The notes: generated by a model not told the origin, from the letters alone. 64,000 nt of DNA from Flavobacteriales bacterium (GCA_025055635.1 JANWWQ010000004.1:20478-84477); one strand, 5' to 3'; positions 53,621 through 63,449 are shown, counted from the first letter of the stretch. Program-made: numbers and translations.

Positions 53621-54808
53621 ATGAAAATTTTTGAAGCCTTTGACCCGATTCCGTCCCGGCTGATACCCCTTACAGCTTTTCCTGAAAGGATAGGGGCAGC
53701 CGTCAGAGCCCATACCCTGCCCGATGGCTGGGAAAACATTCTCGGGCAATCATGCGACATTGTGCTGGTAGGCTTTCCTGTCTCTTCGGACGGCACCGAA
53801 TCCGAATTCCTTGGCCTTTTCCGGGAGCACCTCTATAGTTACTTCCGATGGGAACACCATCTTTCCGTATGTGATGTAGGCAACCTGAGGTTGCCATGGA
53901 CCATGGAATCAGGAGATGAGGGGCTCAGCCAGCTTTGGAATGAATTGTTGGGCTTAGGACAGGTAATTGTGTGCGTGGGCGGACATCCCGAGGCTCTAAT
54001 TCCCGCGGGTTGGGCACTAATCACCCGAGGAGAACCAGTCCGCCTCACTGTGGCTAGTGCTTATTTGGATTTTAACGTCCTCCCCCATTCAGCCGATGAG
54101 CATCAGGCCGTTTCCTTTATTGAAGCCGTTATCCAAAGATTCCAAAATCACCTGCAAGTTTTAAGCTTTATCGGTTTGCAGAATTTTTTAAATCCCCCTT
54201 CTTTATGGCAGGAGATTGAAAGACTTTTGTTTGACCTGCAGAGGCTTTCGGAATTCCGGGAGCACCCCGCCGAAGCTGAGCCCCTGTTGAGATTATCTAA
54301 TATGGTGAGTTTTGACATCACCGCTCTGGAAGCCGCCTACATTCCGGAATTGGTAGGTCGCAGGCCTAACGGTTTCACAGGGGTGGAAGCCTGCCGATTG
54401 GCCCGCTATGCCGGGCTCTCCCCCACCCTTCGCTGGTGGGGGCTGCATCAAATTGTTCCCGAAAAGGGCATTACTCCCTCTGTGTCGGCTCAGATGGCAG
54501 CCCAGATAGTGTGGCATCTAATGGACGGATATCTATCCCGAATCCTTGAAAAGGACCCCGACGACTCTTCTGAATATACAACATATCATGTTCCCCTCAG
54601 CGGTTTTGGACACCAGGAAATACTCTTTTTTCGTCATAATATTACTGGCCGGTGGTGGATGAAACCCCCACTTCCTGTGTCAAATACTGGCGATGAGCAC
54701 ATCCTTATTCCCAAATTTATACCCTGCAGCCAGAACGATTACCTCACTGCCAGCAGGGGAGAGTGGCCCGAGAGATGGTGGAAATGGCTTCAAAAAATAA
54801 CTCTATAA
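53621..54808 (+). CDS. Arginase-fold (formimidoylglutamase-family) protein at T9SS locus, degenerate metal site
   Basis: 395 aa from ATG 53621 (the ORF-track start is TTG). Overall resembles the formiminoglutamase-like proteins found beside gldK in Bacteroidota: RRPNGFTGVEACRLARYAGL and the end PERWWKWLQK. The arginase metal ligands are mostly lost: GGHPE in place of GGxH, LDFNVLPHS in place of DAHxD, and SFDITALEAA in place of SxDxDxxDP, so at most one or two ligands remain. Probably not a hydrolase; a structural or accessory role with T9SS is inferred from position only. Confidence 0.7.
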   Translation: MKIFEAFDPIPSRLIPLTAFPERIGAAVRAHTLPDGWENILGQSCDIVLVGFPVSSDGTESEFLGLFREHLYSYFRWEHHLSVCDVGNLRLPWTMESGDEGLSQLWNELLGLGQVIVCVGGHPEALIPAGWALITRGEPVRLTVASAYLDFNVLPHSADEHQAVSFIEAVIQRFQNHLQVLSFIGLQNFLNPPSLWQEIERLLFDLQRLSEFREHPAEAEPLLRLSNMVSFDITALEAAYIPELVGRRPNGFTGVEACRLARYAGLSPTLRWWGLHQIVPEKGITPSVSAQMAAQIVWHLMDGYLSRILEKDPDDSSEYTTYHVPLSGFGHQEILFFRHNITGRWWMKPPLPVSNTGDEHILIPKFIPCSQNDYLTASRGEWPERWWKWLQKITL

Positions 54809-54925
54809 AATTCTGAAAAATATTTTAAGTTAATTGGGAATTCGGAGGCCAGTTAGAATTCAGAAAAAAGATATTTGTGGAATGTTTAACTTAACTTTGG
54901 GAGTTCTTCCAATAAAACAAAATAA

Positions 54926-54933
54926 TATATTTG
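54926..54933 (+). promoter_or_regulatory. -7 box of porP
   Basis: TATATTTG, 14 nt before ATG 54948. A TTTG 26 nt upstream is farther than usual. Supports the later start over the ORF-track TTG at 54834. Confidence 0.55.
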
Positions 54934-54947
54934 CACCCAAACTGATT

Positions 54948-55898
54948 ATGCGCAAATTATTTACATTTTTAATTTTTTCTGCTGTATTCAGCCCCCTCTT
55001 TGCCCAACAAGATCCGCAGTTTACCCAGTTTTTCTTCAACAAGCCCATGCTGAATCCGGCCTCGGTCGGTATCCATGGCAATATATGTGCCACTTTATTT
55101 AACCGCTTGCAATGGACCGGTTTCAAGGGCGCTCCGCGCACCACCCAACTGACCGCCGATGCTTCCCTTAAACCGTTTATAAATTCTGATGTGGGTGTGG
55201 GGCTCACGGTATTCAATGAATCCATTGGTTTCTTCACCAATACAGGTCTACGTGTGGCTGGGGCCTACAGGATCCCCATCGGTGAGTTAGGCCGACTTAG
55301 TCTGGGAATTGACCTAGGATTTCTTAATCAAGCTGTCAACCCTGATTGGATATATGCTGACCCCAACGATCCCAATATTCCTCCAAAGGCCTCTTCTATC
55401 GCTTTCGATGCTGGATTAGGTGCTATGTTTCAAGCGGCCAACTGGTATGCTGGCCTATCGGTCACACACATTCCTGGTATGAAACTGCGCGATCTGAACC
55501 AGCGCATGGCCCGCCATCTTTGGCTTATCGGTGGGTACACATTTCGTGGGATAGGGGGCAATCCCAATTGGGATATTTCTCCAAATTTGGCGGTGAAAAC
55601 CGATATGAAAGTGGCCTCTTTTGATGTGAATTGCAATGTGATCTTTAAGCAAAGATTTTGGGGAGGACTCAATTACCGTTTCCAGGACGCTGTGGCTTTG
55701 AATTTGGGTGCCACATTCCTACAAAAGCCTAAGTGGAGTTTAGGAGCCGGTTATTCCTATGACCTAACTACCAGCCGCATCATTCGCTTCAGCAGTGGTA
55801 CCCATGAATTAATGGTTCGGTATTGCTTTGTCATTGATGCCCAACCAAAAATGGGAGGTGGCTTTCGTGTGAGGGATCTGGACATGCTAAGGGATTAA
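54948..55898 (+). CDS. porP: Type IX secretion outer-membrane protein, PorP/SprF family
   Basis: 316 aa from ATG 54948. Signal peptide LFTFLIFSAVFSPLFAQ, then the family's opening QDPQFTQFFFNKPMLNPASVG and a beta-barrel with repeated strands (GLTVFNESIGFFTNTG, LGIDLGFLNQAVNPDW, LNLGATFLQKPKWSLGAGYSY). PorP binds the T9SS ring complex; SprF-like paralogues serve single cargoes. Its place directly upstream of gldKLMN favours the core PorP role. ~130 nt before gldK, which has its own -7 box. Confidence 0.9.
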   Translation: MRKLFTFLIFSAVFSPLFAQQDPQFTQFFFNKPMLNPASVGIHGNICATLFNRLQWTGFKGAPRTTQLTADASLKPFINSDVGVGLTVFNESIGFFTNTGLRVAGAYRIPIGELGRLSLGIDLGFLNQAVNPDWIYADPNDPNIPPKASSIAFDAGLGAMFQAANWYAGLSVTHIPGMKLRDLNQRMARHLWLIGGYTFRGIGGNPNWDISPNLAVKTDMKVASFDVNCNVIFKQRFWGGLNYRFQDAVALNLGATFLQKPKWSLGAGYSYDLTTSRIIRFSSGTHELMVRYCFVIDAQPKMGGGFRVRDLDMLRD

Positions 55899-55929
55899 AT
55901 TTTTTTCAACAAGTTGTTAACCATTTTAT

Positions 55930-55937
55930 TAACTTTG
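55930..55937 (+). promoter_or_regulatory. -7 box of gldK
   Basis: TAACTTTG, 92 nt before the gldK ATG (56030). A TTG lies 13 nt upstream, closer than usual. Possible start of the gldKLMN transcript. Confidence 0.4.
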
Positions 55938-56029
55938 CGTATTTAAATACCAAAATCTAAAAATTGAAATCACCTGTAATAATCAGAATCCGTACACGTT
56001 ATACCTCTCAAATCCTGAAACGTAACTCT

Positions 56030-57334
56030 ATGAACAAGGTGTTTTTGAGAAACCTCGCCTTGTTAGCTCTGGGCGCCGGCTTTCTCGCCAGTTGCAATTC
56101 CGGTCTTAGCGGTCAATTGGTGGGAGCTCCCAATAGACCCCGATGGTATCAGCCTGACCCCTATGGTATGGTTTACATAGCGATGGGGAGCTTTAATATG
56201 GGTCCCAGTGATCAGGATGTACCGATGGACTTCATTTCCCAAACCAAGACGGTTTCGGTTCAGGCATTTTACATGGACCAAACCGAAATCACAAACAATG
56301 AGTACCGACAGTTTGTAGAATGGGTGCGCGATTCCATTGCCCGCCGTCTGTTGGGTGAAAACGTGGACGCCGAGAAGTATTTCTTTGAAGAAGATGATTA
56401 CGGAAACCCCCTGGATCCTCCTCACCTGAACTGGAAAACCAAAATCCGCTGGGATGGTGAAGAGGAAAGGGAGGCTTTGGAAGAAATGTACTATCCTGAA
56501 AACGAAAGATTCTACGGCCAGCGCGTTATTGACCCCAGAAAGCTCATTTATCATTATTACTGGATTGATCTGAAGGCCGCAGCCAACAACCGCCCTCAGG
56601 GATTGCGCGATAGATCGGTGTTTATCCGCAAAGACCTGGTTAATGTGTATCCAGATACTCTTGTTTGGATTGCGGACTTTACATATTCATACAATGAACC
56701 CCTTACCAAAATGTACTTCTGGCATCCTGCCTACGACGATTATCCGGTTGTCGGCGTTAACTGGAAACAGGCCACCGCATTTTGCATCTGGAGAACTAAT
56801 CTTATGAACAGTTTTCTGGCCTTTCGCGGCGATTACCCTGTACACGACTTTCGCCTTCCTACCGAAGCTGAATGGGAATATGCTGCTAGAGGAGGCTTAG
56901 ATCTCGCTGCCTATCCTTGGGGAAGTTATTATATTCGTAATACAAAAGGGTGTTTCCTCGGTAACTTTAAACCACTGCGGGGCAATTATATTGATGACGG
57001 AGGCTTTCACACCGTGCCCGCCAATTCCTACAACCCCAACGAGTACGGACTTTATTGCATGGCTGGAAATGTGGCTGAATGGACGCGTGATGCATTTGAA
57101 GAATCAGCGTATAGTTTCACTCATGATTTAAACCCCGAACTTTATTACGAGGCGAAGGACGATGGCCCCCCCGCCGTGAGGAGAAAGGTCATTCGGGGCG
57201 GTTCTTGGAAAGATATTAGTTTCTATTTGCAAAACGGATCCCGGGCCTACGAATACCAAGACTCTTCCAAGAGCTACATCGGGTTCCGCTGCGTTCAGAC
57301 ATTCATGGGCAGAGCAAAAGAAGATTACAAGTAG
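56030..57334 (+). CDS. gldK: T9SS ring lipoprotein GldK (PorK)
   Basis: 434 aa from ATG 56030; the ORF track starts at an upstream TTG. Signal NLALLALGAGFLASC ends in a lipobox, so it is an outer-membrane lipoprotein. The body is a formylglycine-generating-enzyme (SUMF1)-like domain: YIAMGSFNMGPSDQD, QTEITNNEYRQFVEWV, GVNWKQATAFCIWR, RLPTEAEWEYAARGG, AGNVAEWTRDAF, VIRGGSWKD. With GldN it forms the periplasmic ring of the type IX translocon. gldL follows after 120 nt. Confidence 0.96.
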   Translation: MNKVFLRNLALLALGAGFLASCNSGLSGQLVGAPNRPRWYQPDPYGMVYIAMGSFNMGPSDQDVPMDFISQTKTVSVQAFYMDQTEITNNEYRQFVEWVRDSIARRLLGENVDAEKYFFEEDDYGNPLDPPHLNWKTKIRWDGEEEREALEEMYYPENERFYGQRVIDPRKLIYHYYWIDLKAAANNRPQGLRDRSVFIRKDLVNVYPDTLVWIADFTYSYNEPLTKMYFWHPAYDDYPVVGVNWKQATAFCIWRTNLMNSFLAFRGDYPVHDFRLPTEAEWEYAARGGLDLAAYPWGSYYIRNTKGCFLGNFKPLRGNYIDDGGFHTVPANSYNPNEYGLYCMAGNVAEWTRDAFEESAYSFTHDLNPELYYEAKDDGPPAVRRKVIRGGSWKDISFYLQNGSRAYEYQDSSKSYIGFRCVQTFMGRAKEDYK

Positions 57335-57454
57335 GCCAATATTCCGTAAAATTTTTATTTAATTTATCCCTCATTTGAATTCAAGACTTATTTTCGCCCC
57401 GCATTTTAAACAATAAAAAAACCTGTTCAACCCTAAAAACTAGAAGAGAGAACC

Positions 57455-58255
57455 ATGAAATTCCTCAAATCCAGGAAAGGCAAAATCGTGATGAATTTCA
57501 TCTATGGCATTGGGGCTTCAATTGTTATCATTGGGGCCTGGGCAAAAATTTTGCACCTGTCCTTTGCCAATGTGATGATAACCATCGGATTGCTCACAGA
57601 AGCCTGTATTTTCGCCATTTCGGCCTTTGATCCTCCAGCAGAGGAATTAGACTGGACCTTGGTGTATCCCGAACTGGCCGGTATGCCCGCCGACGAATCC
57701 AAGAGAAAATCTCGTGGTTCTCTGACGCAAGAGATTGATAAAATGCTCGAAGAAGCCAAAATAGGTCCCGAACTTTTCGAAAGTTTGGGTTCCAGCATCA
57801 GTCGGCTAAGCGATAACACTTCCAAATTGGCAGACATTACAAATGCCTCCCTAGCCACTGAGCAATACGTTAACAACGTTTCTAGAGCCAGTGAAAAGGT
57901 GGCTGAACTTTCAGAAACTTACGTACGGGCCACCCAATCACTCACATCCATTACCAAATCTGGAGAATATGGTGATGCTTTAGTAGAGGAGCTTCAACGG
58001 GTATCCAAAAACCTGGCTGCCCTTAATAACGTATACGAACTGCAACTGCAGGGTTCTCAGGAATATCTGGAAGCTACTAGTCGGGTGTATTCCAACATTG
58101 CCCAACTACTCACCAATCTTAGTGACTCCGTCGAAGGCACAATGAAGTTCAAGACAGAAATCGCCAAGCTGGGAGAAAATCTCTCTGCTCTCAACACCGT
58201 TTACGGCAATATGCTGGCTGCCATGAACATCCGCCCCAGTTATTCAAACGCCTAG
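57455..58255 (+). CDS. gldL: T9SS/gliding motor protein GldL (PorL)
   Basis: 266 aa. Two inner-membrane helices at ~14-33 and 38-59; the second holds Glu49 in GLLTEACIF, the residue shown in Flavobacterium GldL to be needed for proton-driven rotation. The rest is cytoplasmic coiled coil (SLTQEIDKMLEEAKIG ... YVNNVSRASEKVAELSETYV). Works with GldM as the motor that powers secretion and gliding. A purine-rich AGAAGAGAG lies just before the ATG. Confidence 0.95.
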   Translation: MKFLKSRKGKIVMNFIYGIGASIVIIGAWAKILHLSFANVMITIGLLTEACIFAISAFDPPAEELDWTLVYPELAGMPADESKRKSRGSLTQEIDKMLEEAKIGPELFESLGSSISRLSDNTSKLADITNASLATEQYVNNVSRASEKVAELSETYVRATQSLTSITKSGEYGDALVEELQRVSKNLAALNNVYELQLQGSQEYLEATSRVYSNIAQLLTNLSDSVEGTMKFKTEIAKLGENLSALNTVYGNMLAAMNIRPSYSNA

Positions 58256-58304
58256 AAAATAAAATGCACTCTTTTCAGTATTGAATAAAATAAGAGGGTG
58301 AAAT

Positions 58305-59924
58305 ATGGCTTCTGGTAAGTTAACGCCTCGTCAGAAAATGATCAACATGATGTACCTCGTGTTGACGGCTCTTCTGGCACTGAATGTCTCCAAAGAAGTA
58401 TTGGATGCCTTTATCGTGGTGAATGAAGGAATGATGGTACAAAAAGGAAATATTGAACGAAAGAATAATCTCACCCTGGCCGATTTTGAAGAATTGAAGA
58501 TCCTCTACGACAAACCTGAACAGCGCGAGTATTATGAAAAAACAATCAAGCCATGGTTTGACAAAGCCCTTGAGGTCAATAAAATGGCCAATGAACTTGT
58601 GGATTACATTGAAAATATGAAGGCGGAGTTAGTGGCCACTGCGGAAGGTATTCCTAAAGAAGACGTACTCCAGGGAAAGTTCAATTTATTCGATCTTGGT
58701 AAAAAAGATAATGTTGAAATTCCTGCCCAGTACTTTGGCACAGCCAACCCTCCCGGTACAGGAGGAAGGGCCTCCGAGCTGAAAAAAAAGCTAGAGGAGT
58801 TCAGGGATGCTTTGCTCAGCACCAGATTCCTTAAGGACATGAAGGACACTGCTCGGTTCCGGTTTAATTTAAGTACTTCTAAACAATTTGATTTCCGTGA
58901 AAAACACGAGGTAGAGTGGGAAATGTACTATTTCTACCATTTCCCTTTAGCCGAACAGATTGTGGAGCTTTCCAAATGGCAAAACAATGTACGCGACGCC
59001 GAAGGCCAGATGCTCCGGTATTTATACGAAAAAGTGGCATCAAACTCCTTCAAGTTTGATGCTGTAAAGGCCGCCATAATTCCTAAATCAAATGTTGTGT
59101 TTGAAGGCAATCCCTTTGAGGCTGAAATTTTCCTGGCCGCCTATAACACCACTAAAAATCCGGACATTGTGCTCCAGAGCGGAGGAAGCATCACCGAATA
59201 TAAAGACGGGCGTGGTATATTTAAACAAATAGCCACAGGAGAAGGGGAAAAAACCGTTAAAGGCATCATTAGAATCATGGATCCTGCCACGGGTCTTACA
59301 CGGGAAGAGCCCTTTGAAACTAAATACCAAGTGGCTAAGCCCATGATGTCAGTGACGCCCGACAAAATGAATGTCTTTTATCGGGGCCTGGAAAACCCCG
59401 TCACAATCACAGTACCCGGAGTAGCCCCCTCAGCCGTTTCAGCCACCTGTGAAGGATGCCTGGAATTCCGCTCTCTGGGAAAGGGCAAATACATCGTGAA
59501 GCCCGGTCAGGGCAACGAGGCTAAAATCAGCGTATCCGTTAAATTAGACGATAAGCGTATCCAACAAATGGGAACCGCCAGATTCCGTATTAAGAGGATT
59601 CCTGATCCCACCATCAAGTTTGCAGGGAAAGAATCCGGAGAAATCCTTACTCCTGCTGAAGCCTCCGCTTCCGGCGCCGTAGTTCCTGTTTTGAAGGATT
59701 TTGACTTTGAAGTATTTGCAAAAATTCTGGGATTTACTGTTTCTTTTGATCCAGGCACTGGTTCTATACGCGATTATCAAGTAACTGGCAACGTAATTCC
59801 TCAGGAAGTGCTCAATCAAATTCGTAAAATACCCAAGGGTAAAAAACTTTACATTGACAATATTACTGTGTTGATGCCTGACAATACCAAACGAACAGCT
59901 TTTGCTTCCTTCACCATAAAATAA
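58305..59924 (+). CDS. gldM: T9SS/gliding motor protein GldM (PorM)
   Basis: 539 aa. One N-terminal membrane helix (KMINMMYLVLTALLALNVSKEVLDAF) and a long periplasmic region: a helical bundle (to ~220), then beta domains (residues ~220-539) with VVFEGNPFEAEIFLAAY, KPMMSVTPDKMNVFYRGLENPVTI and DYQVTGNVIPQEVLNQIRK. It spans the periplasm to reach GldK/GldN and transmits motion from GldL. 13 nt before gldN. Confidence 0.96.
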   Translation: MASGKLTPRQKMINMMYLVLTALLALNVSKEVLDAFIVVNEGMMVQKGNIERKNNLTLADFEELKILYDKPEQREYYEKTIKPWFDKALEVNKMANELVDYIENMKAELVATAEGIPKEDVLQGKFNLFDLGKKDNVEIPAQYFGTANPPGTGGRASELKKKLEEFRDALLSTRFLKDMKDTARFRFNLSTSKQFDFREKHEVEWEMYYFYHFPLAEQIVELSKWQNNVRDAEGQMLRYLYEKVASNSFKFDAVKAAIIPKSNVVFEGNPFEAEIFLAAYNTTKNPDIVLQSGGSITEYKDGRGIFKQIATGEGEKTVKGIIRIMDPATGLTREEPFETKYQVAKPMMSVTPDKMNVFYRGLENPVTITVPGVAPSAVSATCEGCLEFRSLGKGKYIVKPGQGNEAKISVSVKLDDKRIQQMGTARFRIKRIPDPTIKFAGKESGEILTPAEASASGAVVPVLKDFDFEVFAKILGFTVSFDPGTGSIRDYQVTGNVIPQEVLNQIRKIPKGKKLYIDNITVLMPDNTKRTAFASFTIK

Positions 59925-59937
59925 AAACTTTTCGGCC

Positions 59938-60804
59938 ATGAAAACCCCCCGTTCACTTCCTCTTTATCTGACAGGAATTCTTGGAGGAGCCTTCGTGATC
60001 CCTGCCATCCAAGCCCAAGTAGATATTCCTCGGGATTTACCCTACGAAAAGGTAAATACAGAATCCCGAAGAGTGGTGCCCTACCCTTCCTTGCGCGAAG
60101 CAGATGTGATGTGGAGTCGGCGAATCTGGCGTATCATTGACCTTCGCGATAAGATGAACCAATTTATGTACTATCCCAAGGAACCGACTAACGGTCGGCG
60201 TAATTTCATGGATATCATTATGAAATCAATTCTTGAGGATAAGACCATCAAAGCCTATGACCCTCAATACGACGATTTTCGTTTACAAATGACCTCGGCC
60301 GAAGTGGCCCGCATAGGAGTGGATACCATCCGAAAAACCCTTACGCGGCCTGAGCCACCTTATGAAGAATACGATACTGTTATCGTTAACCCTTTTGAAT
60401 ACACGAGGGTGAAAAAACTTAAAGTGAAGGAAGATTGGTTTTTTGACCGCCAGCGTTCAGTCCTAGAGGTGCGTATTCTGGGTATTTGCCCTGTGTTTGA
60501 CAAGTTGGACCCTCAAACCAGGGAATTCCGCGGCTATTCAGATATGTTCTGGATCTATTTCCCAGATGCTCGTAAGGTACTTGCCAATGAAGAAGTCTAT
60601 TTACAATTCCATAACACGGCTCATCAAATCACATATGACGATGTATTTATGAAGCGCCTTTTTCAAAGTTATATCTATAAGGAAGATAATATTTATGACC
60701 GCCGCATTGATCAGTATGTTAAAAACGGATTGGATGCCCTTCTGGAATCAGAAAGAATTAAAGAAAGCATCCGCAATTTTGAACACGACCTTTGGGAGCA
60801 GTAA
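59938..60804 (+). CDS. gldN: T9SS ring protein GldN (PorN)
   Basis: 288 aa. An N-terminal signal (LPLYLTGILGGAFVIPAIQAQ), then the family signatures READVMWSRRIWRIIDLRDKMN, YPKEPTNGRRNFMDIIM and DLPYEKVNTESRRVVPYP; the C-terminus has RRIDQYVKNGLDALLESERIKESI. Forms the periplasmic ring with GldK. Last gene of the operon; a terminator hairpin 25 nt after the stop lies in the 3' end of convergent murI. Confidence 0.95.
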   Translation: MKTPRSLPLYLTGILGGAFVIPAIQAQVDIPRDLPYEKVNTESRRVVPYPSLREADVMWSRRIWRIIDLRDKMNQFMYYPKEPTNGRRNFMDIIMKSILEDKTIKAYDPQYDDFRLQMTSAEVARIGVDTIRKTLTRPEPPYEEYDTVIVNPFEYTRVKKLKVKEDWFFDRQRSVLEVRILGICPVFDKLDPQTREFRGYSDMFWIYFPDARKVLANEEVYLQFHNTAHQITYDDVFMKRLFQSYIYKEDNIYDRRIDQYVKNGLDALLESERIKESIRNFEHDLWEQ

Positions 60805-60816
60805 AAAATTACGCAC

Positions 60817-61638
60817 TTAATTTAATAGAAAAGTCTCCTGAATGGAGGCTTTTTTATTTAAAAACTTATGGCAAAGATCCATAAAACCAGGAGTCAACAT
60901 AGAGAGGTGGATGGCCGTTTGATCCGGCAATAGATGATGGGAGAGTCCTAAATCCAATTGATGCTGAACTTCTAATCTACGTTTTACGTGTCGGGCCACA
61001 ATTTCGGGCGGATTCAAAATCTCTACCTTGTACCAAAAGAAGTCGTTAAAATCATCATATAGAAAAGGATAATGTGTACAGGCGGGTACCAGGCATTGAA
61101 TTGGTCTGAAAAGATCATTTTTCAAATAATGCCGGATAACTTCTCGAGCCACTGGCGTGCCCGCGAAGCCCTCTTCCACCAGGGGTGCCAATAAAGGAGT
61201 GGCTAAGGCCCTCACTTCTAAATCAGATCTAAGCCGACGCAATTTTTCCTGATAAATGCCCGACTGAATGGTGGCCCGGGTGCCAATCAGGCCAATGCAA
61301 CGCAAATCAGAACGCTGAGCCAGGTGGTCTACAACAGGTTGCACCACGTCCACTACACTCACTCCAGGGCCAGCTTCTTCCACGGCCACATCAGCAGCCA
61401 CCGCCGAAGCAGAATTACAGGCAATCACTATGATTTCAGCCCCCTGATCTCTCAGAAACCGCACGATGCGGCGTGTGAGGCGACAAATTAAATCCGGAGA
61501 CTTATCCCCATAGGGCATATTAGCGGTATCCCCATAATAAATGAGAGGGAAACCTGGTAGCTGGCTCTCAATAGCCTTGAGAACCGTGAGGCCGCCCACT
61601 CCGGAATCAAAAATGCCAATAATGGGAAGTTTAGACAT
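60817..61638 (-). CDS. murI: Glutamate racemase
   Basis: 273 aa from ATG 61638 (the ORF-track start is TTG). Supplies D-glutamate for peptidoglycan. Motifs: IIGIFDSGVGGLTVLKAIE (first catalytic region), YYGDTANMPYGDKS, IVIACNSASAVA with the first catalytic Cys, and VPACTHYPFLYDD with the second. Follows sucD by 6 nt and is probably cotranscribed with it. Its last codons overlap the gldN terminator hairpin. Confidence 0.95.
   Translation of the reverse strand: MSKLPIIGIFDSGVGGLTVLKAIESQLPGFPLIYYGDTANMPYGDKSPDLICRLTRRIVRFLRDQGAEIIVIACNSASAVAADVAVEEAGPGVSVVDVVQPVVDHLAQRSDLRCIGLIGTRATIQSGIYQEKLRRLRSDLEVRALATPLLAPLVEEGFAGTPVAREVIRHYLKNDLFRPIQCLVPACTHYPFLYDDFNDFFWYKVEILNPPEIVARHVKRRLEVQHQLDLGLSHHLLPDQTAIHLSMLTPGFMDLCHKFLNKKASIQETFLLN
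60829..60856 (+). terminator. Terminator of the gldKLMN operon, within murI
   Basis: Plus strand AAGTCTCC-TGAAT-GGAGGCTT followed by TTTT: an 8-bp stem with one G-T, lying 25 nt after the gldN stop and inside the last codons of convergent murI. Confidence 0.7.
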
Positions 61639-61644
61639 CAAAAA

Positions 61645-62517
61645 CTACCGGCGAAGGGCCTCCAGCATTGTACGACCAATATGCGCCGGCGACTCTACGA
61701 CATGGATCCCGGCTTCGCGCATCACCCGCATTTTTGCCTCGGCTGTGTCTTCAGCACCACCGATGATAGCTCCGGCATGGCCCATCCGCCTTCCTTTAGG
61801 AGCGGTTTGGCCAGCTATAAAACCCACTACCGGTTTGGTGCCGTGTTCCTTTACATATTGTGCGGCTTCCATCTCCATCTGGCCTCCGATTTCACCTATC
61901 AGAATAATGCCTTCCGTTTCAGGATCTTCCATCAGGAGTTGCACCGCCTCTCGTATGGTAGTTCCCACCACGGGATCTCCCCCTATGCCAATGCAAGTGG
62001 ATTGCCCAAGTCCAACTTTGGTAACCTGGTCCACAGCCTCATAAGTGAGTGTACCGGAACGTGAAACGATGCCCACTGTGCCCTTGCGATGAATAAATCC
62101 AGGCATGATACCCACCTTAGCTTCTTCGGGAGTAATTACCCCGGGACAGTTGGGGCCTATCAGCCTGCATGGAAACTGTTGTAAATATCGCTTCACAGCC
62201 ACCATGTCTTGAATAGGAATACCTTCTGTAATAGCCACAATGACCTGGATGCCGGCTTCGGCTGCTTCCATGATGGCATCAGCAGCATAGGCTGGAGGAA
62301 CAAAAATGATGCTCACATTAGCACCCTCATAGCGCACGGCTTCCTCCACTGTGTTGAATACGGGTCGATCTAAATGGCGTGTACCCCCTTTTCCAGGTGT
62401 CACACCACCTACCACCTGGGTACCATAGGCTATCATTTGTTCTGCATGAAAGGTGCCTTCTTTTCCGGTAAATCCCTGCACCACCACGCGCGAATTCTTG
62501 TTGACGAGTACACTCAT
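61645..62517 (-). CDS. sucD: Succinyl-CoA ligase, alpha subunit
   Basis: 290 aa. Interconverts succinyl-CoA and succinate with NDP phosphorylation in the TCA cycle. Starts [21 protein letters not shown]; further motifs: [34 protein letters not shown], and the phospho-histidine loop [12 protein letters not shown]. The beta subunit is not adjacent. Cotranscribed with murI (6-nt gap). Confidence 0.97.
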   Translation of the reverse strand: MSVLVNKNSRVVVQGFTGKEGTFHAEQMIAYGTQVVGGVTPGKGGTRHLDRPVFNTVEEAVRYEGANVSIIFVPPAYAADAIMEAAEAGIQVIVAITEGIPIQDMVAVKRYLQQFPCRLIGPNCPGVITPEEAKVGIMPGFIHRKGTVGIVSRSGTLTYEAVDQVTKVGLGQSTCIGIGGDPVVGTTIREAVQLLMEDPETEGIILIGEIGGQMEMEAAQYVKEHGTKPVVGFIAGQTAPKGRRMGHAGAIIGGAEDTAEAKMRVMREAGIHVVESPAHIGRTMLEALRR

Positions 62518-63128
62518 GACGCTTAATCAAGTTAAAAAGCTAAGGCAAAAGTAAAGTGTTGGCCTTTGAGATTTTCGGAAAAGCACTTGTAAAAATTTTT
62601 AAGAAAAAACCAATAAGAGATGTACTTGGATGTATTCTAAAAGGAACAATAAAATCAGTGGATAAAAAAATAGAACGTTTTTTTGCTGGATGCCCTAAAA
62701 AAGGCTAAATTTCTAACGGAATGTTTTTCTGCATCAGCTTACAGGAATTCTACAAAATAACTGGTCTACCTATGTTAATTTACAGGCTAAATTCAGGTGT
62801 TAAATTTTTTAAGTCTGGTTTTCGAAATATTTTATTCTTGTCTTTAAAAAGTTATTTATAAAGAGAGCTGTCAAAATCTTCCAAAAAAATCTTTCCGTAC
62901 TCCGTACTCTCAATAATGTAAGCAGAAATGAATATATATAAATATAAAATATAATTTTCTATTCATCTAAAATTAATAAATCTTGGAAGAGCTTGGAGAT
63001 TGCTAAAAAAGTGTATCAATATTTAGATTGACACAATCTGGAGGAAGTATTAGAAAGTATATTTTTTATTATTCAGAGGTAGCCGAAAAAATGATGAAAA
63101 GGAAAACTAAAAATTAACTCCCTGAAGT
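62518..63128. other. Long AT-rich intergenic region, no gene seen
   Basis: About 610 nt, AT-rich with T and A runs, between sucD (leaving) and the convergent small secreted protein gene. Only the sucD -7 box is recognisable. I see no RNA gene or hairpin terminator. Confidence 0.45.
62546..62553 (-). promoter_or_regulatory. -7 box of sucD-murI
   Basis: TACTTTTG on the minus strand, 28 nt before ATG 62517. No -33 match at the usual distance. Confidence 0.5.
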
Positions 63129-63449
63129 TTATCTATCCTTTTTCTGTTGTTTTTTCCTTAATTCCGCCTTTTGTTCCTCGGTGAGAGGAGCGCTTTCATT
63201 CATTTTTCTGTAGGCTTCAGGGTTGTTTTGTATCCAAGCCGCTTTTTCCTGTTGATACCTTTTTTCATCCTCTTCGGGTCGGCCGGTGTGCTTGTACGTG
63301 GGATACGTCGGATGGTCTACGACTTTTACTTCCCGGTAAAGCGTACCGTCCGGCAATCTTTTCAATTCAGGTCGTAAGGCAGGATTTTGGGCCTTTAGGA
63401 TAAAGGCCGAGAAAAGAAGCGATGTTAAAACTAAGATGACTTTGAACAT
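63129..63449 (-). CDS. Small exported protein of unknown function
   Basis: 106 aa. MFKVILVLTSLLFSAFILKAQ is a clear signal peptide. The mature ~85 residues are very polar, with YPTYKHTGRPEEDEKRYQQEKAAWIQNNPEAYRKM and a lysine-rich helical end (TEEQKAELRKKQQKK). Looks like the small alpha-helical secreted proteins frequent in Bacteroidota. 16 nt after the T9SS cargo gene, so probably cotranscribed. No function assigned. Confidence 0.7.
   Translation of the reverse strand: MFKVILVLTSLLFSAFILKAQNPALRPELKRLPDGTLYREVKVVDHPTYPTYKHTGRPEEDEKRYQQEKAAWIQNNPEAYRKMNESAPLTEEQKAELRKKQQKKDR

Noticed and set aside
53621-54808. Functional formimidoylglutamase or agmatinase
   Set aside because: Most metal-ligand residues are missing and no histidine-degradation genes are nearby.
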